From positions 62,001-126,000 of the forward strand of contig JAMXBD010000023.1 in assembly GCA_024138025.1 (NCBI GenBank): a DNA stretch of 64,000 bases, in the 5' to 3' direction. This document shows, in pieces, positions 24,893 to 36,374 of this stretch; the first letter of the stretch is position 1; each line of letters opens with the position of its first letter. Under the pieces are notes generated by a model, which saw nothing but the letters and a program-made list of their open reading frames with translations, searched no databases and was not told the DNA's origin. A program made the translations under genes and the position numbers. Origin of the DNA: Combretum micranthum. Its lineage: Eukaryota; Streptophyta; Magnoliopsida; Myrtales; Combretaceae.

Positions 24893-26340
24893 TACACACT
24901 CAATAGCATATGACAAGCACAGATCCAGGAGTTACTTTACATAGGTGGGACGATAGTAAAAATCAACAAATATTCAGTTAAACATGGCCTATATATATAT
25001 ATATATATATATCTTCCATAATGAAAATTACTCATTGATTGTTTCATGTTAGATTCATTATCTTTAACCTATTATTATTTGGTGTTGCTATGTCCCAACA
25101 AACAATTACGAGTTTTTGATAAAGTCTTTTTCAAGTCTCCTTCTATTCAAGTGTCCTAACTCTCACCGATCATGCTTCCACCATATTGATAATCTATATA
25201 TCTTCAAAGTTTTTAATAGCTGTAATAAGTCTCCCTAATTATTAACGACTTCATCCGAAAAAAGGTGGTAGGGTTCTTGTCCATATCTCTCTTGGTGAGC
25301 ACATAGTCAACAATCAACAATTTAAGATCCAATTATGACTTAAGTTTATTGTTCTTTGAAGACCTATAAGCATAAGTAGTATACAAATAGCACCCACCTA
25401 CTTGAATTTAGCTCACAAAGCTTAATTAAAAATTAACACCTAACAATTACATATAAAAACTAAAATTATACCTTAATTACGCTAAAACCAACTTTCTTCA
25501 AGCTTAAACATGAACTATAGATCAAATTGGTCAACCATGCCAACCAATCAAAGTCCCTTTTAGCCTAAAATGGCTGACAAAACTAGGATACAATTGACCA
25601 ATTTAGAGCCCAGTTCACTACTTCAATAGAGACTTCTCGAAAATCTTCCCAAGGAGCAAACCCAAAGGCAACATGAAGGGGTTTCTTATAAAAAATATAT
25701 CCTATAGCTTTGACTAATTTATCAAGTTAACTCTAATTACATAACAATTTCACCCAAAATAGTATGTAAGCTTATAATCATTTTTTTCCCTCTTAGCATT
25801 TGTGCAAATTTGATGAAAGTATTATACCTCCATGTTTCCTCAAATGGAATATATCTTTTTAAAGTCTAAAAAATTAAGTATGAGTTCATAATGATAAACT
25901 TTCAATTTAACAAGATTTACACCTAGTTTTAGATTAAGTTTTAGTTTCTAAGAAACTGTACATTAGGATTTTAGGGGGGCAATATGAGACAAGTAAAGCT
26001 ACATTAGGATTTAACGAGGGTCATATGAGATAAGGAAAGCGCACATGATCTCCTAACTTTACATGCCAAAACTTAGGTATGTAACCGGAGCAGGGTTAGG
26101 ATTTTTTATTCTTATAAATCGAAACCAGTTTCAATAGCTTCAGGGTCCTAAAACTTGTCCCAATATTCTATCAGATCTCTCTAAAACCTGTCCCAAATTC
26201 TAAAAATATATGTCTTTAAACTCAAAATCCGTTCGATAGACTCAATAGGGATCCTGAACCTAAACTCATAGATCCAATAATCTTTCAACAACAATTATTT
26301 TATGTTTATAGTTATCTAAAAGAAATTTTTCTTAAAACAT
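24893..26340. repeat. duplicated segment Y, copy 1
   Basis: It aligns by eye with 36375-38060 in the same order: GGAGTTACTTT, TTGATTGTTTCATGTTAGATTCATT, CTCTCTTGGTGAGCACATAG, AGCACCCACCTACTTGAATTTAGC, GGAGCAAACCCAAAGGCAACATG and TTTACATGCCAAAACTTAGG all have counterparts. No protein recognised. A TA microsatellite lies at 24992-25014. Confidence 0.7.
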
Positions 26341-27740
26341 AAACATACACATGATAGTTATAGTTGTTGTTTGATGCTTTTAAAGATGTAAGTTGCTTGT
26401 AATGTATGGCTAAGATGTAATATAATTTGTTTTCTTTCCCAACCCATGAATATAGCCTATAGTGGAGACATATGTGACTACTTAGGAAGCCTTCAAACTA
26501 TCATGTGCTATTGTGTCCATTGTCAACATCTATGTGTTCGATTACTTGTTATGAGGAAATACTATTGGAAGTGTTTGGCTCTTTGGTTTGATGTCGGCTT
26601 GGCATCTGATTTATGTCTATTTCAAACGAGATATAGATGAAAAACAAACATTTTTCCTTATAAAAAGACTATACAATTTATATACAAATAAATATAGATG
26701 AAAAATAGATCATCAAAGTAGACCCTTAAATGTCCTTCACCTTTTAACCCCTTGGTTGTTTTATTATGATTCTTTCTTGTACATTTGTTGTGTTTGGTAA
26801 ATAAATAAATAAATAATGTAAAAAGATTTGTTTCTTGATAATTGATGTTAAATCCTTAATTTTTTTTCGTTTTCATTTTTTTTGTTGTTTTTGTTCACTA
26901 TTACAACAAGAAGGGACAATTGAACTCAGTTAATTGTCGCACTTGTAAACGCAATGAGAATGCCATTGGATTATAAGGCTATTAGCATTAGTGGTTTTCT
27001 TTACATCTAAAATATGTTGTATTGTGTCTATATAGTATATGTTGAAAAGAAAAGCAAAGGCTTAACATAAATAATAAGTTCCAATTTTTAAAATTACTTG
27101 AGTTTTCCCAATTTTTCATATATGTCCTCAGTCCTTTTATTAGCTAATATTTTTTATTCGTTATGGCTTGTTACTATAAAGTAATAATGGCCATGGACTT
27201 AAATGAGAAGATTCAATGGGTATTATACGTTATATGTTACATACATGTAACATGTACATATCAATAAAATCTTATAACATATATAACGAATGCAAATCAC
27301 ATGTGATAGTTATTTAAAAACTACACTTTCTTTTATCATGTGTGCCATTAAATTTCAATTAGTATTTGTTCATGCTTTTAATAATGAACACTAACATAGA
27401 GAGACTATTTATGAAATTTTGTTGTTCACCTAAGTTTATATGGTTCACAAATGAAAATCGAGAAAGACTTCCATGGGTATTAAATACTATATGTAATACA
27501 CACGTGATAAGTAACTACCAATGACTTTCCAACATAATGCAATATAGCTGTGGTTACTTTGAAAACTACCCAATATCTCATCCATTTGTCAACTCATAAT
27601 TGTTAGTTACTTACCATGTGAACACATGATGTGTTACCAATTCAATAGTTTTCCATGGAAATCTATTTCCATTTTTTTAGGAAAAAACTAAAATTTGGTT
27701 TTGCATAAAGTTATTTCATAACAATAAAAATTCTTTTAGT
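26341..27740. repeat. duplicated segment X, copy 2
   Basis: This is the counterpart of 21600-24054 without the nested hAT pair, and it directly follows Y copy 1. The order X1-Y1-X2 points to an old tandem duplication. Confidence 0.6.
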
Positions 27741-27981
27741 AATAAGGATTCAATAATGAATCATGTTGGAACTGTATGGTTTAAAATACTTCTTAAACCA
27801 AATTGTACCGAATATCTAGTATAGCATGGAATAGGCATGATAACGAAGAAAAAGTTGAATCAATTTGAAGGGGATTTATCATGTCAAAACACCCTAATTT
27901 AGTTAAAGAAACCACACTTAATCTTTTTAAGTATATAGACATATTTTTCCCTACATCAAAATGAAAGCACCACCCTCAAAT

Positions 27982-28006
27982 ACACACACACACACACACA
28001 CACACA
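27982..28006. repeat. (AC)n microsatellite
   Basis: A perfect ACACAC run of about 25 bp. Confidence 0.9.
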
Positions 28007-28013
28007 TCTAAAA

Positions 28014-28312
28014 GGGTGAATATTGCATTTGGTACTTAGAATTTACTGATTTGTGTAATTAATTATTTGAACTTTAAAAGTATCAATATATTACCTAAAC
28101 TTTGTTTATTTTTGTAGTTTATTACCTAAGCTTTACTAAATTTTGCAATTAATTACTCAAAATTTACTTATTGTTGTAATTAATTACCTCACCTAGGAAT
28201 TATGAATGAACTCGAAAAATTCATAGGCAATAGATTAACACTTTTAAGTTTTAGGTAATTAATTAGATACATTGACAAAGTTCTGGTACTAATTGTGATA
28301 TTTAATAATTAT
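28014..28312. mobile_element. fold-back MITE, ~300 bp
   Basis: The left arm (GGGTGAATATTGCATTTGG, TACTTAGAATTTACTGA, TAATTAATTATTTGAAC) is mirrored by the right arm, whose reverse complement reads ATATCACAATTAGTACCAG, AACTTTGTCAATGTATC and TAATTAATTACCTAAAAC. The inner part repeats ATTACCTAA(A/G)CTTT several times. It is non-coding. TSD not resolved. Confidence 0.5.
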
Positions 28313-28451
28313 GCAAAGGTGAAATTTCAAAATGTATTAAAAGGAGTAAAGATTTGCTAATAGAGAGTAGCCTTATAAATGACACATTATTATTTATCAA
28401 GTAAAATTAAATAATTAAGATTATTATGACATTAAATTATCACATTTTTTT

Positions 28452-31400
28452 GGTAAGTTCGATTAACTATACTTGAACTTTTTGAGTTGTAATAATTTGA
28501 TACCTAAAAAAATTTGTACCAAGATAATACCTTAAGTTTATAAAGGTTTCATTGAACGTACCTATAGACAGAAACCGTCCATTTTTCCATCAAGTTGTAG
28601 ACGTATACATAAAAAATAATTAAAAAATTATATTTTCATCAGCATGGCATTTTTTAATTTTGTTTTTACTTTTTCCTTCTCTTTCTCTTCTCTCTCTTCC
28701 TTCATATGCCACTTCTTCTTCTTCACCTCAAATTAAAAATAAATAAAAAAACTCAACCTTTAAAGATCCGATCTTTTTCCTATATTTTAATGGATAATAA
28801 TAAAAAACAACCACAAGAGTTTAAATAGCATCCTTTTCATGAAATCTGACAAACATACTTGAAAAAAAAAATCTTTGATATACTTCAATTTTGTTAAAAA
28901 AATTTAAAAACTAGATTGTTTTTTTTTTTTTACTATGCTGGTTCAAAAAAAAAAAACTCTTTCTCTCTCTTTGCGTAGCGAATCCCCACCCAACCCCCCT
29001 CTCCCCCCAACCACCACCACCCCCAGTATTGCCATGGATTGTGTAGATGTGGGGTCCTTGCTGGTAGTGATCACGCATGCGTAGCGTAGATCTTACGCCT
29101 AGCACGTGACTTCGAAGTGCTGCTGAGGAAATGACACTTGATGATGGGATGGTTTTGAGAGAATGACAGGGGAGGAGGAATAGGCAGCCTCAGTGTCTCA
29201 AATGCATAAGTGACCGGTAAGGGAGCTTGAGTAGACCTCATGCGTCAACCTTACAGTTCTTGAGTAGTTGGAGTAGAAATCATTTGAGTTGCTTTGTTTG
29301 ATCTTCCTGAATAGAACCTTCTTTACAGATTGTTGTTTGTTTTCTCTCTCCAAAAGTTGGAAATGACGAGGAGTGACTGAATATTTATAGATACTTGGCA
29401 TAAATGACGATCATTAGATCACTTCAGTGATTGATGGATAGATGAAGCAAGCTTAATTCATGATTATTTGAATAGGCTCCTCATGGGCTAAGGTTAGTAG
29501 TCATCTCTTATGGATGAGCCTGTCTAAGAAAGATTGGATGTGGTGAACCGGTCCAACGATCCCTGTTCTAAGCCTACCAAGCCAAATCTCTCCAAATCAT
29601 CCCAATAATTGAATTGGACTTATTGGGCCCTATCACTTAGCCCATGAGTCGTCTAAATAAATAAATAATATTATTTATATTTTTAAGCCCATTTACAGGT
29701 TGCATCATCTGCACATAGTGTAAAGGTGCGGTTCCGTGTTCAAGTCCCACACCCACTGCTATGGTGCACCCCTTAAATGCATCTCTTTCCAACACCCATT
29801 TAGGAGGTACAAGAAACAAAAGGAGCTTTTCATGGCTACCGAATGTGTAACACCCTAAACTAAGGCATTACAACCCGCTAAGTGTCCTCTTTTTAAAGGC
29901 ACACGTAAAGGCTATAAACATCTAAACCACAATACAAATCATCAAATAACTCCATAACTCACATAAAGGATACTCAATATAAAAATCCAGATAATATAAT
30001 TTCAATAACATCTATGTTAGCATAAACCAAGCCAATTGATAAAAATCCTCATCAGAACATAAAACTAATAAATTATAAAATCTTTTCGATTGGAAACCTA
30101 AAGGAAATCTAACAACTCAACATGATAAATGAAACTCCACTTGAGCCATCTACATATCAGTTGGGTAATCAGGTCCACTATCATCATCCCCAGGCTCTAC
30201 GAATACATCAAAGCCAGATAAATCATACACTATTTGGTCTTCATCTGTTCCTAAAAAATAAAAAGGAATGAGCACAAAGGCCCAGTACATCCAAACCGAA
30301 AACACAAGCGTATGATCATACATCAAACAATTCACACACAACTTAGTGTCTAATGCAGCAAGCACGAATTATTATCTTTTTATTAATCTAACATACAACA
30401 CAGTTCAAGATCATCCGTGACTAATCTCAAACTTAGAGTATCTCAACTCCTTAAAAATAAGCAGTAGGAAAATAGGTAATATAACACATATATGGTGATG
30501 GGAATCTCCCACACACCCGGATGCCGTACTCGCACTATTCATAAACTATCGGAATCATCTCTACGCACGAGTCCACTCGGGACAACCTCACACATAGATC
30601 ATCAGGTTGCCAACGTTAGTATTATACTCTACGTGGTTTTTATTAACCGCAGTCACTCACAACCAACACATAATTTAATTGTAGTCAGATATAATTAGGT
30701 CATATTTATAACTAATCCTACAAGCACAAACAAATAAGCATGGTAAGGACGTATCTGTTCCCGCTTAAGAAATCGAAATCCTATTCTCAATTAAATACTT
30801 GAACAAAGAATCACCCGTTCCACTAATCAATTACACATGGATAATAACATAAGAACTATAAATCCTAAACCCTAATTCATCAATCTAGAATCTCCAACAC
30901 ACCTTTTTCCTGTGAAATTCATAGAATCATCAGATCTCCAATCAACACCAAGAAATAATGAAACCCTAATTCTCTCAAGAAATAATGATTGTGAATGATT
31001 GTTCATGCATTCACAATCATTCTCAACAACAATTATGATTCAAATTCTCCTAACGACTTATGATCTATGAATTATAGTTCCGGTTTGAGTCTTACCTTCT
31101 TCAATTTGTTATAGATCTGAAATCCCCCAATTCCTCCACTTAGGGTTTTCCTCCAATTTCCACCAATAATCGATTTCCTTCATCAAATAACAATAAAATC
31201 TTAGAAGGAACACATCCTATAATGAACTAATGGATTAGGAGAGGTTACTTAGCAAATTCCTTGATGAAATCCTCGTTGGAGAGTACTGTCTAGGGTTTGG
31301 TTATGTTTAAGAGAGGTTATGAGGGTTGGGTCGAGTTTAGGATGTGTTTATAAAGTCAATCTTCGAAAGGATTTAGGATGGTATGCATAAGAAACAAGGC

Positions 31401-32544
31401 TGGCGGCTTAAATGTCTCGGGTCGTTCCAAATTATTCAACACCACCACTTAGGTCAATGGCCTTCTTGGGTACGCCGACGGCTTAAATGCCGGCGTACGG
31501 CCAAATTCTTCCACTCACAAAAATTTCTCCTCCAAGTTCTAAGCTGGTGTTTAGGCCATCATCCTTTGTATTTAGGCTAAAAGTTTTGAATTATAGGTTG
31601 GCGCCTATATGTCGGCCTACTCTAAAATCATCCGGTCATTCACGTACAACTTCCTGTGTCCAAATTCATCTGTTCCAAGACAAAAATACCCCTTTAAACA
31701 ATTATATATTACACTAATACCCCTCACTATGAAATGTTTTCTTATATATTACAGAATGTATGTACACTAGGTAGTTGGTTTATTATGGTAAGAAAGCCAC
31801 ACTTGTTGTGAATGTGTTGTCTTTGAGGGTTATCCCTAAGGAAGTTGTCGTCCTCTTCCATGTGCAAATTCGAATCTCCTACACATCCATCGAGAATGGC
31901 CAGATTGATGGTTGTCAATCTTTATGTTCTGCCTATATGGTGGTGTAGGACACGAGTTAGGTTCATTAATGGTGGTTGAGTTGGACTAAGCTAAAGTTTA
32001 CGTGATGTTAAAAAAAAAAAAACAGTCATGCTGGTGGAGACAAAGTTGGAACAAGTCCCACTTGGGTTTTCTTTTCATGTTCTGGACTTGAATGTGTCTT
32101 CTAGATAATTTCACATCTCCGATCTTCAAACTGTTTCATGCATTTTGATGCTCACTCTATATCATCCATCGTCAATGGCTTGTTTTGAATCCATAGAGAG
32201 TGTTTGGATTTTTTTTTAATCCAGAACAAAAAAAAAAAAAGTCTAGATAGTTTTTTTTTTCTTTTAACAAGAATAAGAAGAAGTGTATAAAGGAAGAGAG
32301 AGAGAGAAAGGAAAAGTAAAAAAATTAAAAATTAAAAAATGCCATGCTAGATGAAAAAAATAATTTTTTTAAATTATTTTCGATGTCCACATCTGCAATT
32401 TGACGGAAAAATAGATGGTTTCCATCCATAGGCACCTTCTGCGAAACATTTAAAAAGTTGAGGTACCATCTTGATATATAATTTTTTTTAAGTATCAAAC
32501 TGTTATAACAAAAAAAGTCTAGATATCATTGATGAAACTCGTCC
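28452..32544. mobile_element. long-TIR Mutator-like non-autonomous element
   Basis: The first ~290 bp (28452-28745) reappear as the reverse complement at about 32255-32544. Matching landmarks are GTTGTAATAATTTGATACC with GTTATAACAGTTTGATACT, CCATTTTTCCATCAAGTTG with CTATTTTTCCGTCAAATTG, CAGCATGGCATTTTTTAATTT with TAGCATGGCATTTTTTAATTT, and a CT-rich run. Arms this long are typical of MULEs. The flanking nonamers CATTTTTTT and TGTTTTTTT agree at 7 of 9 positions but are low-complexity. A solo LTR (29846-31753) sits inside; without it the element would be about 2.2 kb. No transposase was found. Two unrelated inverted copies of one MITE is the alternative reading. Confidence 0.6.
29846..31753 (-). 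mobile_element. solo LTR on minus strand, 1.9 kb, perfect TSD GAATG
   Basis: Read on the minus strand it starts TGTAATATATAAG and ends TTAGGGTGTTACA. The flanks are GAATG at 29841-29845 and 31754-31758. Inside, on the minus strand, are a GTAAGA donor-like site (31090-31095), a TTTTTTAG|G acceptor-like site (RC of 30250-30258) and GCCGGCGTA words (31470-31620). No retrotransposon genes flank it. The shared layout links it to the LTRs at 15075 and 58670, although the sequence is quite diverged. Confidence 0.8.
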
Positions 32545-32746
32545 TGTTTTTTTCATATGAACATTTTGCTTTGATTCTAATGAACATAGTTATAGAACAC
32601 CTTTGTAACAAAACATGTGATGTTTTGTATTACTCTTATCATTGACACTTGACGTTCATGTTGACGTAGACCATAATTCTTGTGCATGAGAATATTGTGA
32701 ATTGTGATGATGTCGAATTTGTTCCTGTATGTGCAGGAAATATCAT

Positions 32747-33289
32747 TAGGCATGCAACCAAGGCGGGTTTGGGACCGGTCATTTGGAATCCGAAACCATC
32801 TCGATTCTTATTGGTGTATCCCATAACTCGAGTAAAACCCTATCGGGTTTTTTCATAATTCCCAAGACCCGATCTAATAGGGTTTTAAGGAATCCATAAC
32901 CCGACTCGATCCGATAGTCAAAGATTTTCAATGTTTTTCTTCAAAAAAAAAAAAGCTAAAGAATGAATTTTGTTTTAAGTTATTGATGTAAGCACTTCGA
33001 AAGTATGAATTTTAGACAACGACATCATATAAAAGTGTACAAACACCTCAGTTCCACTTACTTTCACCTATATAGAATATAAATAGGAACCTTGTCTTAA
33101 TAATTTAATATTTTTACTGCTTTATATTTTAAATTTATGCCAGATCAGGTTTTCCCAACGAGTTATATATAAGCCCAAAACTGAGGGTTTTTTTTTTAAT
33201 CCCAAAACCCGTCCCGAAACCTTTATAGAATTTTTAATGGGTTGGGCGGGTTAGGTACTCTACAATGACCTGCCCCTATTGTATCCATA
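32747..33289. mobile_element. hAT-like element, second copy of the 21970-23164 family
   Basis: It runs from TAGGCATGCAACCAAGG to CCCCTATTGTATCCATA. The flanks AATATCAT (32739-32746) and AATATTAT (33290-33297) differ at one base. The interior follows the 21970 copy phrase by phrase (ATAGGGTTTTA(A/G)GG, GAATTTTGTTTTAAGTTATT, CATATAAAAG). It lacks the nested GC-rich element, so it represents the uninterrupted form. Confidence 0.8.
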
Positions 33290-33297
33290 AATATTAT

Positions 33298-34669
33298 CAG
33301 GGAAGTGATCAACCAATATGCATACATACATATGGACGCTTTACTTTAAAGTTTGTATGTAGAAATTTATGTTAGTATTTTCTGTAAAAAGTGACTAGCT
33401 TTCATGAAACATCTTAAAAGAAGAAAGATTATAATCCTTTAAATTTTCCTTATCTAACTTTTTTTTTCAATTTATAAATTAATGATTGGAATATTTATAC
33501 CAAATAACATCATCATAATATTATATATTTTTTCTTCGTCTTTTTTTAATATCAACCTACAATTACATATGATATAATTTAAAAAAAAAAGTAAATTAAA
33601 AGATATTAAGAGAAAGTAAATTTAGAAGAACTTTCTAAAAGCAATTAACATCTATAGTATTATAGTATTTTAATTGTGTGAGGATGGAGGAAAAAATGTT
33701 TAAAAAGCTAAATGTTTGCCCTTTTATGTGGTTGGATCGTTGTTGCTGGTGAGTTATCAATTATTATAGGCCGAAGGATACTTTGTTTTGGTTCATAACT
33801 CCATTGATATTATATTTGTTGGTTTCATTTACATTTGACATAATAATTATTTAATTTATCCATCATATCTATGGATTATCATTCAATAATTTTTTTTTAA
33901 TTTTATCATAAATTCCATCTTGAAAATATAATATATATAATTATATTCTTTCTATAATAAAGATAAGATGTATTATAAATTTTTTATTTGTTAATCCAAT
34001 AATTACTTATTTTAAATTTTATACCAAATGAATACTATAATAGTCATTACAACCCTATTATAATTTTGTTGAATTAGAATCCATTCTATTTTTATTCTAT
34101 ACGATAAAGTGAACGATCTGCTAATATTTATGAATTTTTCATAATCAAGGATTAAAAATAAAATCTTTCATTTCCAGTAAAGATTAAATGTACATAATAA
34201 AAGTTAAGAAAAACGAGGTCCACTGCATCTTTTGCCATCGTTTTGTATTGTTATTCATTTTACTCTTTTATCTGAATTATCGCTCTTAACTTTTGGCCAA
34301 AATAGACTATTGTCTTCTTCTAGGTTTGTCTTTTTGAACCGTTTTCTTCCTCGCCACATTGCTCATGACACTTGGAGGACTGAAGCTTCACTCGATTTTT
34401 CTGCAGCGACATGATGTTACCCATCTATTTTACTCGATGATGGAGTGAGTCCACCACTAAAAAGATCCTCAAATTAATCGATTGCATTGAGTGTTAAGGG
34501 AAGTCTCAAATGGTACTACTTTGTCTTCTGCTGCCTCAACATCCAATACGATTTCAGATCAAATAATCCAATACGACCTTTTTTTTCTCTTTGAAAGATT
34601 TTTTTTTTTTTTTTTGAGCAATTTGAAAGATCAATTTAATGTACCACATTTACCACGTGCTGATAGGTA
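33298..34669. other. gene-free AT-rich stretch
   Basis: No protein-like frame and no clear element ends were recognised. Poly-T tracts lie at about 34577-34616. Confidence 0.4.
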
Positions 34670-35290
34670 AATAAAAGATAAAATAGCATCATTGGACATG
34701 TCAGGTGTGAATGACATTGTTGTGGCGCCTTGGGCATCAATGGCATAATAATCTATTTGGTTTTTTTTTTTCTTTTTCTTTATAAGGTATAATATTATAA
34801 ATAGTATTTAAATTTTGGTAAAATATAAATTTAGATAGTTAAATTTTAAAATTGATTAATTTAGAATATAAACTTTCAAATTGATTAATGCAATACCTAA
34901 AAAACTTTCAAATTGATCAATTTAATATCTCAAAGAATTTGACGGAGATACTATTAGTCTGCACGAAAAGTTCTTTTAGTACTAAATTAATAAATTTTAA
35001 AATTTAGATATTAAATTGATCAATTTTAAAGTACATGTATCTAATTGTCTATTTTATCAAAGTTGAGCTACCATTCATGACATTAACCTTTTTTATAAGT
35101 AGATAAATTATATAGAAAACATATTAATATTTGGAAAGAAATTCATTTAAAGTATTAACACTTTATGAAGTGGATTAATGTAAATAAAAGATAAATAGCA
35201 TTATTGGACATCTCACATGTGAATGATTGTTATGCCGCCTTGAGCCTTTATGGCATAAAAATCTATATCGCTTATTTTATAAATAGATAA
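34670..35290. repeat. direct duplication, ~100-bp-plus unit repeated ~510 bp apart
   Basis: The phrase AAATAAAAGATAAA(A)TAGCAT...GGCATAA(T/A)AATCTAT occurs at 34673-34757 and again at 35185-35267, and the copies continue into TAGATAAATTA(T/C)AT with a following ATATTAATATT block. A MITE (34786-35088) sits in copy 1 only; copy 2 shows the empty site near 35277-35290. Confidence 0.6.
34786..35088. mobile_element. MITE of the 20959-21262 family, ~10-bp TSD
   Basis: The left end GGTATAATATTATAAATAG mirrors the reverse complement of the right end GGTTAATGTCATGAATGG. The flanks TTCTTTATAA (34776-34785) and TTTTTTATAA (35089-35098) differ at one base. The inserted length is 303 bp. The TSD length and G-rich ends suit a Mutator-type MITE. 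Confidence 0.65.
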
Positions 35291-36374
35291 ATTACATCAA
35301 AATATATTAATATTCAAGGAGAAATTTATTTAAGATATCAATATTTCACAAAGTAAATTAAATAAGGTATCAATATTTTGCAAAGTTTATTTAAGATTTC
35401 AACGTTTCAGTTCACTTTTAATTAAGTTTCCTAAATTTTCATTAGTGGTCAATTATTAATACATTATTTGACTTACTTTGTTTTGGCAAAGAAAAAAAAT
35501 AATAATAAATAAAAAAATTACTTTGCAAAATATTGATATATCTTTTTAATTACTTGAAACGTTAATATCTTAAATAAGTTTATCCCTAGATATTGACTCC
35601 TCTTTTTAACCACTTAAAACGTTGATACTTTAAATGAATTTATTCTTAAACATTGATTTGATATGTTTAGTTGAATCTTAAATATCGAATAGTAATTACT
35701 TATAAATTGCTATTGCACAAGATAATAAATAGCAAGTAATATTTCTTACTATTCAACAGTTTATTTTATAAACTTTAAATAATTACCTCTATCTTAGAAA
35801 TTACACACCGCTGAACTTATGCTTATAATGCAATAAATATTCTACTTTATAACAAGAGTATAATAGATATTTTACTCTTATTCTAATAAATTTTTTATAT
35901 GTAAACCAAACATTGTATTTGTGAAATACTGGCTATTATGCTTTTATTACATTCCCGTGCAATATTAATTCAATTTCCCCTTACGTCATAAGAGTAAACG
36001 TCGTAATACTTAGAAAAATTTTACTTTACTTGAAAAGGAAAAACAAGAAAAAAAAAAAAAAAACAAATCTTTCCGTTTTTCCTAGAATCCGAAATTCCGA
36101 AATGGAATTTTTCAACCATGTTCATTAGAATCCGAAAAAATTAAGAACATCAAATGATGGTGAGCCACTGCATGCATTCCTAGCATACGTATGAGTCTGT
36201 TTGGTTTGTCTATTTTTGGCTCTTTTAACATATTATTTTTATTGTTTTTAAATAGATTGTTTATTAAAAAATAGATACAGATAAAAAATTAATATTTTTA
36301 TCCATAAACAAATTAATCAAATGAAATACATATATAATATAAATATAAATAAAATACATATAAAAATTAGATTA
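35291..36374. other. gene-free AT-rich stretch
   Basis: Repeats of TATTTAA(G/A)(G/A)TATCAA(T/C) phrases occur at 35325-35410 and, inverted, at 35520-35640 (TTTGCAAAATATTGATAT, AACGTTAATATCTTAAAT). This suggests another decayed fold-back element. No gene seen. Confidence 0.4.

Noticed and set aside
29737..29751. tRNA gene suggested by a box-B-like word
   Set aside because: No matching acceptor or anticodon stems could be folded around it.
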